The notes under the pieces were generated by a model, which was not told the DNA's origin, did no database searches, and worked only from the letters and a program-made list of their open reading frames with translations. Shown piece by piece: positions 16,828 through 39,600 of a DNA stretch of 64,000 bases. Origin of the DNA: Glandiceps talaboti (lineage: Eukaryota > Hemichordata > Enteropneusta > Spengelidae); assembly GCF_964340395.1 (NCBI RefSeq), contig NC_135552.1:14744194-14808193 (forward strand), read 5' to 3'. Numbering within the stretch: position 1 is the first letter of the stretch; each line of letters starts with the position of its first letter. The translations under genes and the position numbers were made by a program.

Positions 16828-18422
16828 TCAATCTGTATTGTGCAACAATTATACAAAAGTCAGCAATCTCAGATCCTTCAGTTTGTGTCTGTATTATTTC
16901 AGAATTACATACATCTTTATACCTATATAAATCTGACACATGTCTAAATCAAGAACAAAGTATTTCCAATTTACTGTCTTTCACCAATTTCAAGTCAAAT
17001 GTTTCCTGGAAATTTGGAAGTTTGGTATTTCCAATGACATGACCATGTTTAAAAAAAAAAAAAAAAATGTTTCATTCACTTTATATTCTGATGATGCTAT
17101 TGGAAAGTTTACTGAAAATCAGATACAAATATTCATTGTATATCCCTGTGGACATAATTTCCTTGAAACAGGTCACTGTCCAAAGTTAATGCAAGACTGA
17201 AAAAAAGACTGTACACTATTTTGAGTCATATATTTTTTGAAAAATGATCCCATATAAAAGTAGAAAATGAAAGTAGATTAAAACTGAACTGTACAGACTC
17301 TCTGCATAATGCAATTAAAATGTGACTATTCATTTTCCCAATGCTTACATGTAATTTCCTCATAATTTCTCCGTACTTGGTGACGTAGCAATGCCCATAG
17401 CTATATTCAAATCAATTGAATGCAAAATTTACTGAATGAAATTATCATTGGTAAAAATATAATATTGTATTTTGACTGGTGTTTGAATACTACGTCGGAG
17501 TGAGGATAATGACTTGTAGATATTTATAGGCAAATGATAAAAAAATTGTGTTTATAGTGCTGGGTTACAGTGGTTCGGATGTTCTATCAAACTTCCGCCC
17601 CCAGAGTCTAGAGTTTGGTTGAGATCTTTGAACCACAAATATTGACTTTGGGGAGTTGAAAATAAAACTCTTTTCCTAAATCTACTATTCGACCTTTTTA
17701 TCGAATAGCTAGTGTCAATGATTCACTTTATCACCTGCATATGTCCACAATTTTTTTTTTGTATATGTCGATAAAACTCGATGGTGAAGAATACATAAAT
17801 ATGACCCGGTTTTCGGACGGTGCCAACATCAATCATCCCATATACCCCTCTCAAGCTCATTGAACTCAGCTTCATGCCACTGATATTTTAGACTGCAAAT
17901 TCTTTCAGTTACTTGTTTACCTCTTTAGCAGCTGCAAGAACATTCGTCAAAGGCGAAACAAGTTCTTATATGTAACTTTGCCCTCGACCACAAGTATATC
18001 CGTGTGAAAGCTGCGACAAGCAATAAATCGGTCAGTTTCCACTGCTTGCTTCGGGTATTTCCCCAACCTCGTTTTCAATATTCGTCGATATGAATCAATG
18101 TATTGCAATAAAAGGGGGTTCGAATTCGTTTAGATCGACATAGTAAATCCGTAATTTCCACATAAATGACATTGACTGGTTAACATTATATGTGAAAATA
18201 CTTTAATATCTAGAATATTATCTAAAATTAGTTTTATATCTCTGAAAAGTAATTCGAAAGGTTGTTCGAAATGCGGACGTACCTAATGAAGAATAGAGTC
18301 GCCCAGTCTGGAGATATTGCAACACAGACAAACGAACATAACTTGAGGTCACAACACACATATGCTATATGATTGTATTATTGTCACTCTCCATCATCTA
18401 ACCATTGTCTATTTAACAAAGC
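16828..18422. promoter_or_regulatory. Head-to-head spacer between the ankyrin gene and DNAJC1
   Basis: The ankyrin start codon (16827, minus) and the DNAJC1 start codon (18423, plus) are 1.6 kb apart and point away from each other. The spacer should hold both promoters and the 5' exon implied for the ankyrin gene. I see no convincing TATA box or conserved element. It is AT-rich with a few CpG-containing stretches at about 17800-18100. Confidence 0.5.
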
Positions 18423-29106
<10,684 letters not shown>

Positions 29107-29369
29107 TAAAATCCTACAACTGCCAAGTTGACTTGTCTATGGTGCTATTGTCATAAATATAGCTATGTTTGTTTATTCTACTGAAATATGTCTTTTATTT
29201 AAACAACTTCACATAAAGAATATTAGTCTTTTATGTTTTCCAATGTACATGTACTGAGTTTATAAACTTCCATGTGACTATCTGAGAGTTGATACATTGT
29301 ATTTAACATAGAATGCACTTCGGATACAAACCGTTTACATTTTTTTCTACAACTCTCTTTAAGAAAACT

Positions 29370-29665
29370 TAAACCCATTCTGAGTTCAAATCAAGGATAA
29401 AAATGAGGGGTCACCATGCAACCTTTTAAACTGGAAGTCAAAATGATATCAAAATGAAGCCATTATAGAATCCAATATGGCCGCCAACTACTATGGGAAA
29501 TGACAGATTGGCAATATTTTTGAAAACAAGCTGGTGAACCCCCAAATTTCTCTTATTATTTTTAGAAAGGCCAGGAACAAGCTTTCATATGGCAAAGTTT
29601 GGAGAGAATTTAAGAACTTTGATTTTTTGAGGAAATTGGTCCTCGAAATACATTCTACCTTAATA
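29370..29665. mobile_element. Dispersed element with AATATGGCCGCCAA core
   Basis: It shares blocks, in opposite orientation, with 37790-38060: CCAATATGGCCGCCAACTA against TTGGCGGCCATATTGG, AGGGGTCACC against GGTCACCCCTGA, and an outer AAGGTAGA end. It has no coding capacity. Confidence 0.6.
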
Positions 29666-29689
29666 ATGCATTAAAGGTTGTGATTTGTT

Positions 29690-31100
29690 ATTTTTAGCAC
29701 AACTGAACTTGTTCAGTAGTGCTATAGGGATCGCCCGGCGTCTGTCTGTCTGTCTGTGTGTGTGTGTGGATGTGTGTGTGTGTGTGTGTGTGTGTGTAAA
29801 CAACTTAAAGTCAAAAACTGCTGAACCGATTGCCACGATATTTGGTGGGTCCATTACTTTGGGTGTCTAGTTGGGAAATTGTTCAAATCAAAATGATCGC
29901 ATCACAGGTGTGTGATTTGGGTCAAAAAATGTGATTTTTGGTCAAAAAACTTTAACTCAGAAACTACTGGGCAGATTGGTGCGAAATTTGGTGGGAACAT
30001 TCTTAAGGTGGTGTAAAGTAAGATTTGTTCATGATGGGATGATTCCATCAGTGATATGCAAATTAGGGCTAAAAATGTGTCTTTTTGGTTAAAAATCTAT
30101 AATTCTAAAACTACTGAGCAGATTGGGCTGAAATTTAATGGGAATGTATCTAGGGATGTATGGACGAAGAAATATTAAGCTTACCATGATTCCATGAGTG
30201 ATATGCAAATTAGGTGTAAAAATGTTCATTTTTGGTCAAAAACTTATATCTCAAAAAGTACTTGGTCAATTAGTCTGAAACTTGGCGAGATGTTTCTGAA
30301 ACTGTTATTCTGCAGATTTTCTTAAAAACATTTTGACAAAATTGGCCCTAGCGACCATGACCACGCCCTTAGCAACAACCAAATGGCAGTATATTTTGGT
30401 CAAATAACAACATCATCTGGTAAGCAAGTGAGTAAACATTCAAAAAATGTATGCAAATACCCTAGCAACCATGACCACGCCCATAGCAACAGCCAAACGG
30501 TGGTGTATTTCACAAAGATAACAACAGGGTTTAATAGATAATTGAATAAACATCCAAAAAATGTATGTAAATTTGCATAGCAACAAGACCACGCCCATAA
30601 CAACAGCCAAATAATCACGTATATTGCAAAGATAACAACAGGAATAGAAAGACAGATGAATTAACATTTAAAAAATGTATGCAAATATCCTAGTAACCAT
30701 GACCACGCCCATAGCAACAGCCAAACGGTGGTGTATTTCACAAAGATAACAACAGGGTTTAATAGACAATTGAATAAACATTCAAAAAATGTATGTAAAT
30801 TTTCCTAGCAACAAGACCACGCCCATAGCAACAGCCAAATGATCACGTATATTGCAAAGACAATATCAGGAATTCATACACAAGTGAACAAAAACATACA
30901 CAAATGTATGCAAATATATCTAACAACATGACCACGCCCATAGCAACAGCCAAATGATAGCATTTATCGTAAAGATAGCAACATGGTTGGATAGGCAACT
31001 GGATAGTTATTCAGCAAATAAACACCTATTGTTAGCATAGACTAGCATATGGATAAACATTTTTAAAAACTACAGTTGTGCTACAACGCCATTGGCGGTA
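29690..31100. mobile_element. 1.4-kb non-autonomous element with TAGCACAACTG ends
   Basis: The left end reads TTTAGCACAACTGAACTTG and the right end ACAGTTGTGCTACAACGCC, so TAGCACAACTG is inverted at the two ends. The left half repeats phrases such as AAACTACTGGGCAGATTGG and TTTTGGTCAAAAACT. The right half (30345-30985) is a tandem array of units of about 120 bp around GACCACGCCCATAGCAACAG. No transposase frame is present. Confidence 0.7.
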
Positions 31101-31349
31101 TTTTTTTATATGACTGTAGTATTTATTGTACAGAACCCTCTAGTTTTAGCTTTCATTATTTTTTGTCACAAGTTTCAACTTATTGAGACTATTGAACTTA
31201 AAGGTAATGATTGCCTAGCGATCAAACTCTAGTAGTATCCCACAAGTTTACAATTTGTTGACAAGTAAACAATCAAGTCTGTGCCTGATTCTCAAATGTT
31301 TACATACAGTCATCAAGCCTGATTAGTAGAGGTAATTCAGCAGAAAAGA

Positions 31350-32180
31350 TAGTCTAGAGGCTATCTGTGGCTTCCAATCTCTTCTCATGTCTAGCTCAAT
31401 GATAAATTTTCAAATTCAAACAAGGCCACCCACACAGTCATTAACATCATGTCTTTGTTAATCAATCACAGAAATCTGCCCAATGATTAGTTTGTGTTTA
31501 TTTGGAGCAATTACATAATTGTCCAAATATGGTATATTTCTCATATCAGGATGCTACTTATACATTGTTTACACCATTCTAATGGTTGGAGGTTTACTAA
31601 CTTGCCAATCTGATTAAAAGCCAATGTAGTGGACACATCATGATTTCATTTTGGCTGTTATGTTTACTGTCGTTTGTTCTTTTGTGAGCACTCGTTACAT
31701 ACATCTGACACCAGACCATAGGTTTTCCCGAGCCACACAAGAGCGCTGAGTGAATTCACTCATCAATGAAAATGCGTAATGCGCTGAAACATCATAGGTA
31801 TGGTACTTCAGAGCGTTCTGTTCGAAAACAGCACAAGCACAGACAACGATGTTATCCTTATTGTTTGGTGGTTCTCTTTCTTTCAATTTCGAATATTGAG
31901 CGTTATATTGTAAGACGGATTCTGGTTGGCTGCTCGTAAGTACGAGATTGGGTTCGGGAAAACCTATGGTATTGTGTCAGATGTATGTAACAAGCGCTCA
32001 CAAAAGAGCAAACAGTAAATGTAACAGCCAAAAAGAAATTGTGATGTGTCCACTACATCGGATTTTAGTCAGATTGCTAATATACATGAACAACTTTTGG
32101 TTCATGATTCCTCATTGAGCTAGATGAGGTGAAGAGAGATCTTGTGATTTGGAGCCATGGATAACTTCTAGACTACAGAA
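31350..32180. mobile_element. Foldback element, about 830 bp
   Basis: The outer arms (TAGTCTAGAGGCTATCTGTG ... GTCTAGCTCAATGA) and inner arms (AGTGGACACATCATGATTTC ... CATACATCTGACACCAGACC) recur inverted between 31945 and 32175. The arms are about 85-90% identical, with an unmatched stretch of roughly 190 bp in the left arm. No coding frame is seen. Confidence 0.65.
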
Positions 32181-32449
32181 AAAGAGGGATTGAACTGTTT
32201 CCAGTAAAGGATTGGTGTATTTTTTGACAGGCACAAAATAAAAATAGTGAAGCTGCTTGGGCTGTCTTCCATCATTTTATCTTGTAAGCTGTACAGTTGC
32301 ATATATTTACAGAAGCTTCATGACGACACAGGAGTATATATTGAAATAGTAGAGTAAAGACTTCTATTTTAAATTTTATTCATCATAATATATTATAATT
32401 AAACTCATGAATTATGTGGATGGCATATTTAAATTTGCAAGAATTAAGA

Positions 32450-32760
32450 GTTTCACAGGTGTACAAGTTATAATATTCAAATTAGAATTACCAACTAAGG
32501 TGTACAACAATTATAATATTCAAATTAGCTGAGAATTAACAACACATGTTCAACAGTACAATATTCAAATTAGCTGAGAATTAACAACATATGTACAACA
32601 GTTACAATATTCAAATTAGCTGAGAATTAACAACACTGTACAACAGTACAATATTCAAATTAGCTTAGATAGAAGTATTTCCAACCCTAGTGTACAAGTC
32701 ATAATATTCAAATTAGCTTAGACATAATGAAGTACCAACACAGGTGTACAACAATTATGA
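32450..32760. repeat. Tandem repeat of about 48 bp
   Basis: Six units carry AATATTCAAATTAGCTGAGA and ATTAACAACA(C/T)ATGTACAACAG with small indels. Confidence 0.85.
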
Positions 32761-34476
32761 TATTCTATGAAAATTAATGTCACTTCGTGCTTGCCTATAT
32801 CAGATATATTTACACTGAGTGGTAAGAAAGCACTCTCTCTCTCTCTCTGCAATTCAACACAGAGAGTGTAACTGTATGTAGTATGGGTATTAGAAACTAC
32901 TTACTTTGCATTGATTCTGAACGCAGGCTCATGTGGGCCTCTATGTTCAGCATTGTTAGTGCATTCAGAAGTTCATATAGTTTTGTCTGGTGTATTACAG
33001 AAACTTAATATTTATGTTTCACTAACTAATACTTGTGTTACAACAACTTCACACTGTTTTTCTCCAAAGATCATAACATTTTAAAGTTTAACACTTTCAT
33101 GGCCATCAACTGAAATGGACAATATTTTACAGTTTGACAACGACAACATTAAAGGGGCAAGTCGGTAACAGTGGAAAGTTTTTTTTTTTAAAGAGGCGTT
33201 ACTGTTATAGTGGATTATTGTGTTTTACAAGCCAAATATACACCACACTTCAAAAGAATGTCCTATCTGACTTGCCCATATCTATCCGAGTTATCCATGT
33301 TTGGTGACCCAGCCTTTGGTGTTTCCCAACTTGCAAAACATATTTCCTTCTGTCTAAATCTCAAATTCCATCCTGTTATGCAAGAAAGTGCCAAAGTGTG
33401 TTTTTCAACACCCAATTGCATGTTTATATGGCTACCTATTCGGTCTTGCTATTTTTGTTATTTGAGTTAGAGGTTTACCACCTTGCATGACAATAATCTC
33501 CATGTCAATTGTTACCCTCTAGCTTGACCTAAAGTACTTTTTATAGGTACCAAGCATTGAAGATAATGAAATGGCATTTCTGAATAACACTAAAGCACAA
33601 TTGACCATGTCATGACAATTTTACATCGGATAAAGCCGCTAAGATTATTTCACCAACATAGCCTGTAATTTTATGTAATTTCCATGGCTGAATGAAAGAA
33701 AATATTGGGCAATAATATAGAATTATTTTGCATACATATCATTCAATATTGAGATACTAAAATACACAGAAATAGTGTTTTCAACCCCAAATATGTGAAA
33801 TGTGATATTTGATTTGGACAACATCAATATTTGGACATGTGATAAATGAATAAAATAAAATGGAGTAAAACACCAGATGTGTATACAACAATCAAGTGTA
33901 TTATAATATGATGAAGACTCGTTTGTGATGGAGAATAATAATATAAATAAATTAAAACTTAGGAAGGGATGATCTCACAAGTTCAATAAACAAACTTTGT
34001 TCATGTAGGACAAAACCCCCCACCCCACCCCCACCCCCAGATGTTCACAAGTGTGACATCACATTTATATATGATGTAAATCATGATGAAAATTGTAGTG
34101 GTCACACCACTACGATAGATGCAATGCAAAAAAATAATGGTAAACACATTCAAATACTAACTGGAATCCCAGCACACAGTGTATATCACAGTAGAAGTAA
34201 ATTTTAATCAACATCTGAGTAGTCAGAGCTAACCTATTATCAAAGAAGGCATGAAAGTTTTCAAACGTTGGTTAGAAGTGTGAAAATGAAGTTCAGTAAC
34301 CAAATTGATGCCAGACCCCTCCCCCTAAATGAACGAAGTTTGAGTTTGTGTGACATTGCACCATGCATGTGTAAACAATTTGTCTTTACATCCCTGAAGA
34401 AGACCTGAGGAGTCTGGTTGAAAGATAGGATTATCAAAACATTTTGGTGTGCTATAACTTTAAATTTATTTGTAAT

Positions 34477-34510
<34 letters not shown>

Positions 34511-34977
34511 GTTCTACTGTTAACGTTTGAAGACTTGGTTGGCAGTACATAACCACTTCACTTCATGGGTGAGCAAATCCATTTGAAATCTGGTGGTCTT
34601 TGGACCAGTGACCAAAATAATCTAGTGGTCCTGATCTATTTGAATATACAGTGCAATTTGTAAAGGTTTGTGTAACTGAAAACAGTATAATACCTGTGTT
34701 ACAACCTTACAGCAAACAGTGTCACTGGTGTTTGTAGGACCATGGGATTTACTGACCCCTGTGCAATATATGAAACCAATTACTTTTACATGTAGGAGTA
34801 CAGATATTAAATTATTGCATTTTAATTAAAATAACATACCCTTGTAAATGTGTGTGTGTGAGAGAGAGAACGAACGTGTCAATGTATCGCATATTTTTCT
34901 GTTTGAGTTGTATGTTTATGCATAATAGCTGAATGCCATGAAATGAAGCCAAATTCACAAATCATACATACATACAT

Positions 34978-35010
<33 letters not shown>

Positions 35011-35052
35011 ATACCTGTATACATACATACCTGTGTACATACATACAATCGT

Positions 35053-35085
<33 letters not shown>

Positions 35086-36282
35086 ATCATCAAACAGTAA
35101 CAAGATTTTTATTTTTGCAAAAGTGTGTTATCAAGTTTATTATAATACTGCTATTTACATACAGTAAATTACAATGTCAAATTCACATATCAATAAATTT
35201 TGGCAAATGGCTGTGAAACTAATAAGACCTATGTACAAAAACAGCCAAACTGTACAAAATCACCACGATAAACTAAACTCTGTGTTGTATGGTTTCCAAC
35301 ATATTACTCTGTCCATCAACAAGACTCATTTTCCATTGAAAAATTGACAAATATTTCACATATGGCTAGTAGGCACGTTTTTAATGTGGCACGTAATATG
35401 GTTTCTGAAAATGCTAGTAGCTACATTTTTTTAAAAGATTATATTTTGATGATTTTTTGTCTGTCAATCTTCAAAAAAGGATATGTCACTAAACTTCAAC
35501 TGGATTCAGTGTTAAGTGTTCTGATTGGGTAAATTCCCCTTTTCTAGTAATCATTGATGGCATTATGTACACTGACTTGATGTCTGTATGTAAATAGTCA
35601 TTGATCAGGTATGCGCCAGAGTCAACAAATTTTTGGGAAGCATAAATTCTGAATTTTTGCTGAAATCTTGGTAGCATCGTTGTGCTATCACGTGTCTTAG
35701 AAGAGACATGTGAAACAAGCTGAAGTGATACGTCAGTTTCGATGTCAATGTCGGTATCCTGATTTGTGAATGGAAACCCTTTTGTTCTAGTGACAACTAA
35801 TGTAAAAGTTAGAAATCCACTGGAATAGTTATATGAAAGCCCCACAAACTACTGTATTTCTCTGTGGACCTAGTACCTATCAATGTATGGGGAGGGGTGG
35901 TGGTGGTGGTGGTGGTGGTGGGGGTGGGGGTTTGAGAGCGGGGGATGAGTGAGAGGTGGGGATTGTTATGATATCACTACTCTGTACTCTACATACATGA
36001 CTGATACATGGCACAGTCAAAATCTGTCAATATCCTCCGACAGTTTATACATTATTTGGCATATTCACAAAAATGAATTAAAAAAGGACAATTGATGAGG
36101 GCCTATTGATGCATCATTTTGTATGAGAGAGGAGGAGAAGGGGGGGGGGGGGGGGTTGTGACATCACTACTCTGTACTCTACATATGGCTGATACAATGT
36201 ACAGTCCAAATCTGTTGACATCCTTATAGACGGTTTATACATTATTTGGCATATTTCATATGAATGAATGAAACACAGTTGC

Positions 36283-36288
36283 TTTATT
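36283..36288 (-). terminator. Candidate poly(A) signal of the C10orf67-like gene
   Basis: The minus strand reads CTTTTGCAATAAAGC about 330 bp after the stop codon. A canonical AATAAA in this context is plausible, but a cleavage site cannot be shown from sequence. Confidence 0.4.
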
Positions 36289-36616
36289 GCAAAAGTGACG
36301 TATACAAAAAACATGTAAAAAGTATCACACCACAATGGTTTTATAATACAGGAAGCATAATACCTGGTTTCCATATCTAACGAACTGATGTCCTGAATAT
36401 TTTGTGTATCAAATATAAATGATATAACACTGTGTACAGTCCTAGTGGTGATAAAGACAAGATAGCCAAGACAATCACAACAATGACTTGTGTCGTCAAC
36501 TTATAACTTATTTACAGACGGGACTTTATATGCCAAGTTTGAGTCAGTTAGACTCTTCAAAGCAGACATGAATACTTGACATGACATGACACGACATCAC
36601 ATCACATCACATCACA

Positions 36617-39600
36617 TCACGCTGATGATGGTAAAATAATGACATGGTTACTACTTGGTGGTCTCTCCTGCTCCAGGTAGTCACCGCGAATCCTGTAAAG
36701 ATAAAGAAAGTAAAATATATATAAATATTATGTTATGTCTTGCATTGGTTGTGCGATACAATATTGACTGTATGAAATAATATCAATGATATAACACTAT
36801 TAAATATTGAGATATACTTTTGTTTCTATAATGTTTAAGTTTATGTAAATGTTTGTCTCAACTGGATAAAAAAAAAATTATGTATTAAAGATTCTGACTT
36901 ATACTATGCATGCTGTAAAATATTGGTAATCTCTAGATGTTAATGTTTCTGTTAAATATTGCCACTGAGGGCGCTGTTTATAGGTAATCTGAGTCAATGG
37001 GTGGACTTGATTGAGCGACCTGGTTGATTCCATCGGGGTCATGACTGGCAAACACTATACATGTATATGTTTTTGGATAGTTTGGCTAAAGGATCCAATC
37101 AAGTGTCAGCTGACAGTGTTCATTTATTCAAATATGACATCTCTCGATAGATGTCATAAAACTTGCACAGCTACTATATAATTATATTTCACTTGAACTC
37201 TTAGCATCATACACAAATACGTTATTTTGTTAATTTAAGTGCACATAACACATATATATTTTCAAATTTTCAGATTATGTTCATCGCTCCCTGCTACCAT
37301 ATTTGACCATCTACAATCCACAAAATCAGTCGTGCTATTAGGCTATCCCAACAGAATGCGTGTGCACCACCCCTGAATCAAACAAATATGAAAAAAAAGT
37401 GAACTGGTGTACACTCTGATAAAAACCGAGGAAGCCAATCAAATCCACCCAATGTTTCTGTTAAATATTGCCACAGAAGGCACTATTAAAAAAAAGAAAA
37501 TAGTCACAGGTAATATAACAAACATGAAAATGAATAAATATTTTAAAAAAATATTGCCACTGAGGGCGCTATTTAAAAAAAATCTTTCTCTGTACTTACA
37601 AGTTCTGTTATTTTGTTAAGTGACATGCACACCATAACAATACTCAGTGTTTGGAATATTACATCAAAAGTAAATGTTTTAGTAAACATAAAAAGTGCAA
37701 AGGTAAACACTTGTTGATAAAACGTTAGTTATAACAATCAACACAAAGGGTCATTGCAAAGAGAATATTTAGATCACTGAGATAACTTAAGGTAGACGGT
37801 ACTCGTGGGCTAATGTCACTAAAAATTGACATTCTTAAAATCTCTCCAACTTTTGCCAAATGAAAGCTTGTATCTGGTCCTTCTGAAATGATTAAACAAA
37901 TTGGCAGTCTGCCATCTTCTTTTTCAATGAAATTGACAACCTTTTATTTTTCTATATAACAAAGTATTTGGCGGCCATATTGGATTCTAAAATGGCTACA
38001 TTTTGACTTCTCTTTCAAAAATGTGTGTGGTCACCCCTGATTTTTTTCTTGCTTTTAACTGAGAATGGGTCAGAGTTTTTTGGAACAAAGTAACAGCAAA
38101 AAATTGAAACAATTTATTTCTAAGGCTCAGTTTATAGGACAATATACACAACAATACCAGTAAGACTATCATGCTACAAACAAAACTAGCAAGAATTTTC
38201 AACTCTTGTTTCCTACATTTAGTTTTGTGTTTTTGACACCGACAGAGAGACGTGTGTTTTTGACACCGACAGAGAGACAGTACAAATAGAATTTGTCTGA
38301 GGGATTGTTGTCACCCCTATGTTTTGATAATGGAACAATCTAACCCAAAGGAAACTGGTGGATCATACCATAAATAAAGGTGGCTGGAGGGGAAGAAAAA
38401 AAATCAAGACATCTTCACTGCCATTCTTCTGGAATAATAATAAATTGGCAGGTTTATTTTCCACTTGATTTAAAAAAAATAGTTTATCATTATTTGGTAA
38501 ATTTTATTTAAATTCTACGATGAATGACTCGATGCAATATTGAAAATTAGAATGTTACGGAAAGGGAAGTTGAAAGGAGGATTTTAGAATAATTCAAAGA
38601 TTAGACACAAAAAATTAGGAGTATTAATTCTGATACTATCTATCTATACTATATTACCTCATACTACTTTTTATTCTGTGGAGAGAGTGCATGGGGAGAG
38701 TTGGGGAAAAACAAAAGTAAAATTCAATGAGATGAATCTGACACTAGGTGGCTCACTCACTGATCATACTAGTAGTTAGAGATATACCACTCAATGAAAG
38801 GGTTCTGGTGCACATGATGTACTGTACAGTGCATTTATATGACAATGACATGATGAAAGCATTACATTTTGAATTTTTAGGAACCATCTCAGATTGTTAA
38901 ATAACATGAAGAAAATCACTTTTTGTACTGGATAGGTGACATACAAGAACAAGCATGATGTGGGTGAATATCACTTGAGAAAAAATATTTCTATCAATTT
39001 CTTTCCGCATTTAGTCAACACAAACAGATTTCACATTTATTGTCTAGTGAACAATCTGGGATGGTACCTGATGAGATACTTTCTGGTACACACACTGTAC
39101 AGTTGTGGAAGACACTCCAATAGTCTACACTGTAAGTTGTGCAGTATATACCATCAAGACACGCATGCATCCATGACTGCACTGCAGTCTAACAATCACA
39201 AATCTAAGAAAACATGTTTTTCCAGTCAACAATGTAAACATTATGTTATATATATCATGTACAAGATAAATTGTAGTATATATCTAACATATTCCATCTC
39301 CATGGCAACCAGTGTCTTTGTCATTAGACCTTCAGTACAAACAAGTAATCAGCTAGCCAATGAAATTTGCTGTAGAATATATCAACTAGCCAATGACATT
39401 TACTGTAGCTTATGTCAGCTTAGCCAATGACATTTGCTTTCGGATATATCCTATAGCCAATAATATTTGCTGTAGCTTATGTCAGCTTAGCCAATGACAT
39501 TTGCTATATGATATATCAGCTAGCCAATGACATTTGTTGTAGGATATATCAGCTAGCCAATGACATTTACTGTAGCTTATGTCAGTTTAGCCAATGACAT

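Larger units (their letters stand above)
29107..36616. other. Convergent intergenic interval, 7.5 kb, repeat-rich
   Basis: It lies between the ends of DNAJC1 and the C10orf67-like gene and so contains both 3' UTRs. No exon with splice support and a recognisable product was found. The content is an AAGGTAGA-type element (29370-29665), a 1.4-kb inverted-repeat element (29690-31100), a foldback (31350-32180), a tandem repeat (32450-32760), simple CA/TG repeats at 34485-34510 and 34978-35095, and GGT/G-rich tracts at 35890-35935 and 36139-36155. A 118-codon open frame at 35489-35845 (minus) has no support beyond being open. Confidence 0.55.

Noticed and set aside
33210-33470. 86-codon plus-strand frame
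   Set aside because: No splice partners or domain; lies in AT-rich intergenic DNA near a possible short repeat.
35489-35845. 118-codon open frame on the minus strand, preceded by an acceptor-like CTATTCCAG
   Set aside because: No second exon, no recognisable domain, and its position fits the intergenic or 3' UTR region of the C10orf67-like gene; kept only as a weak possibility.
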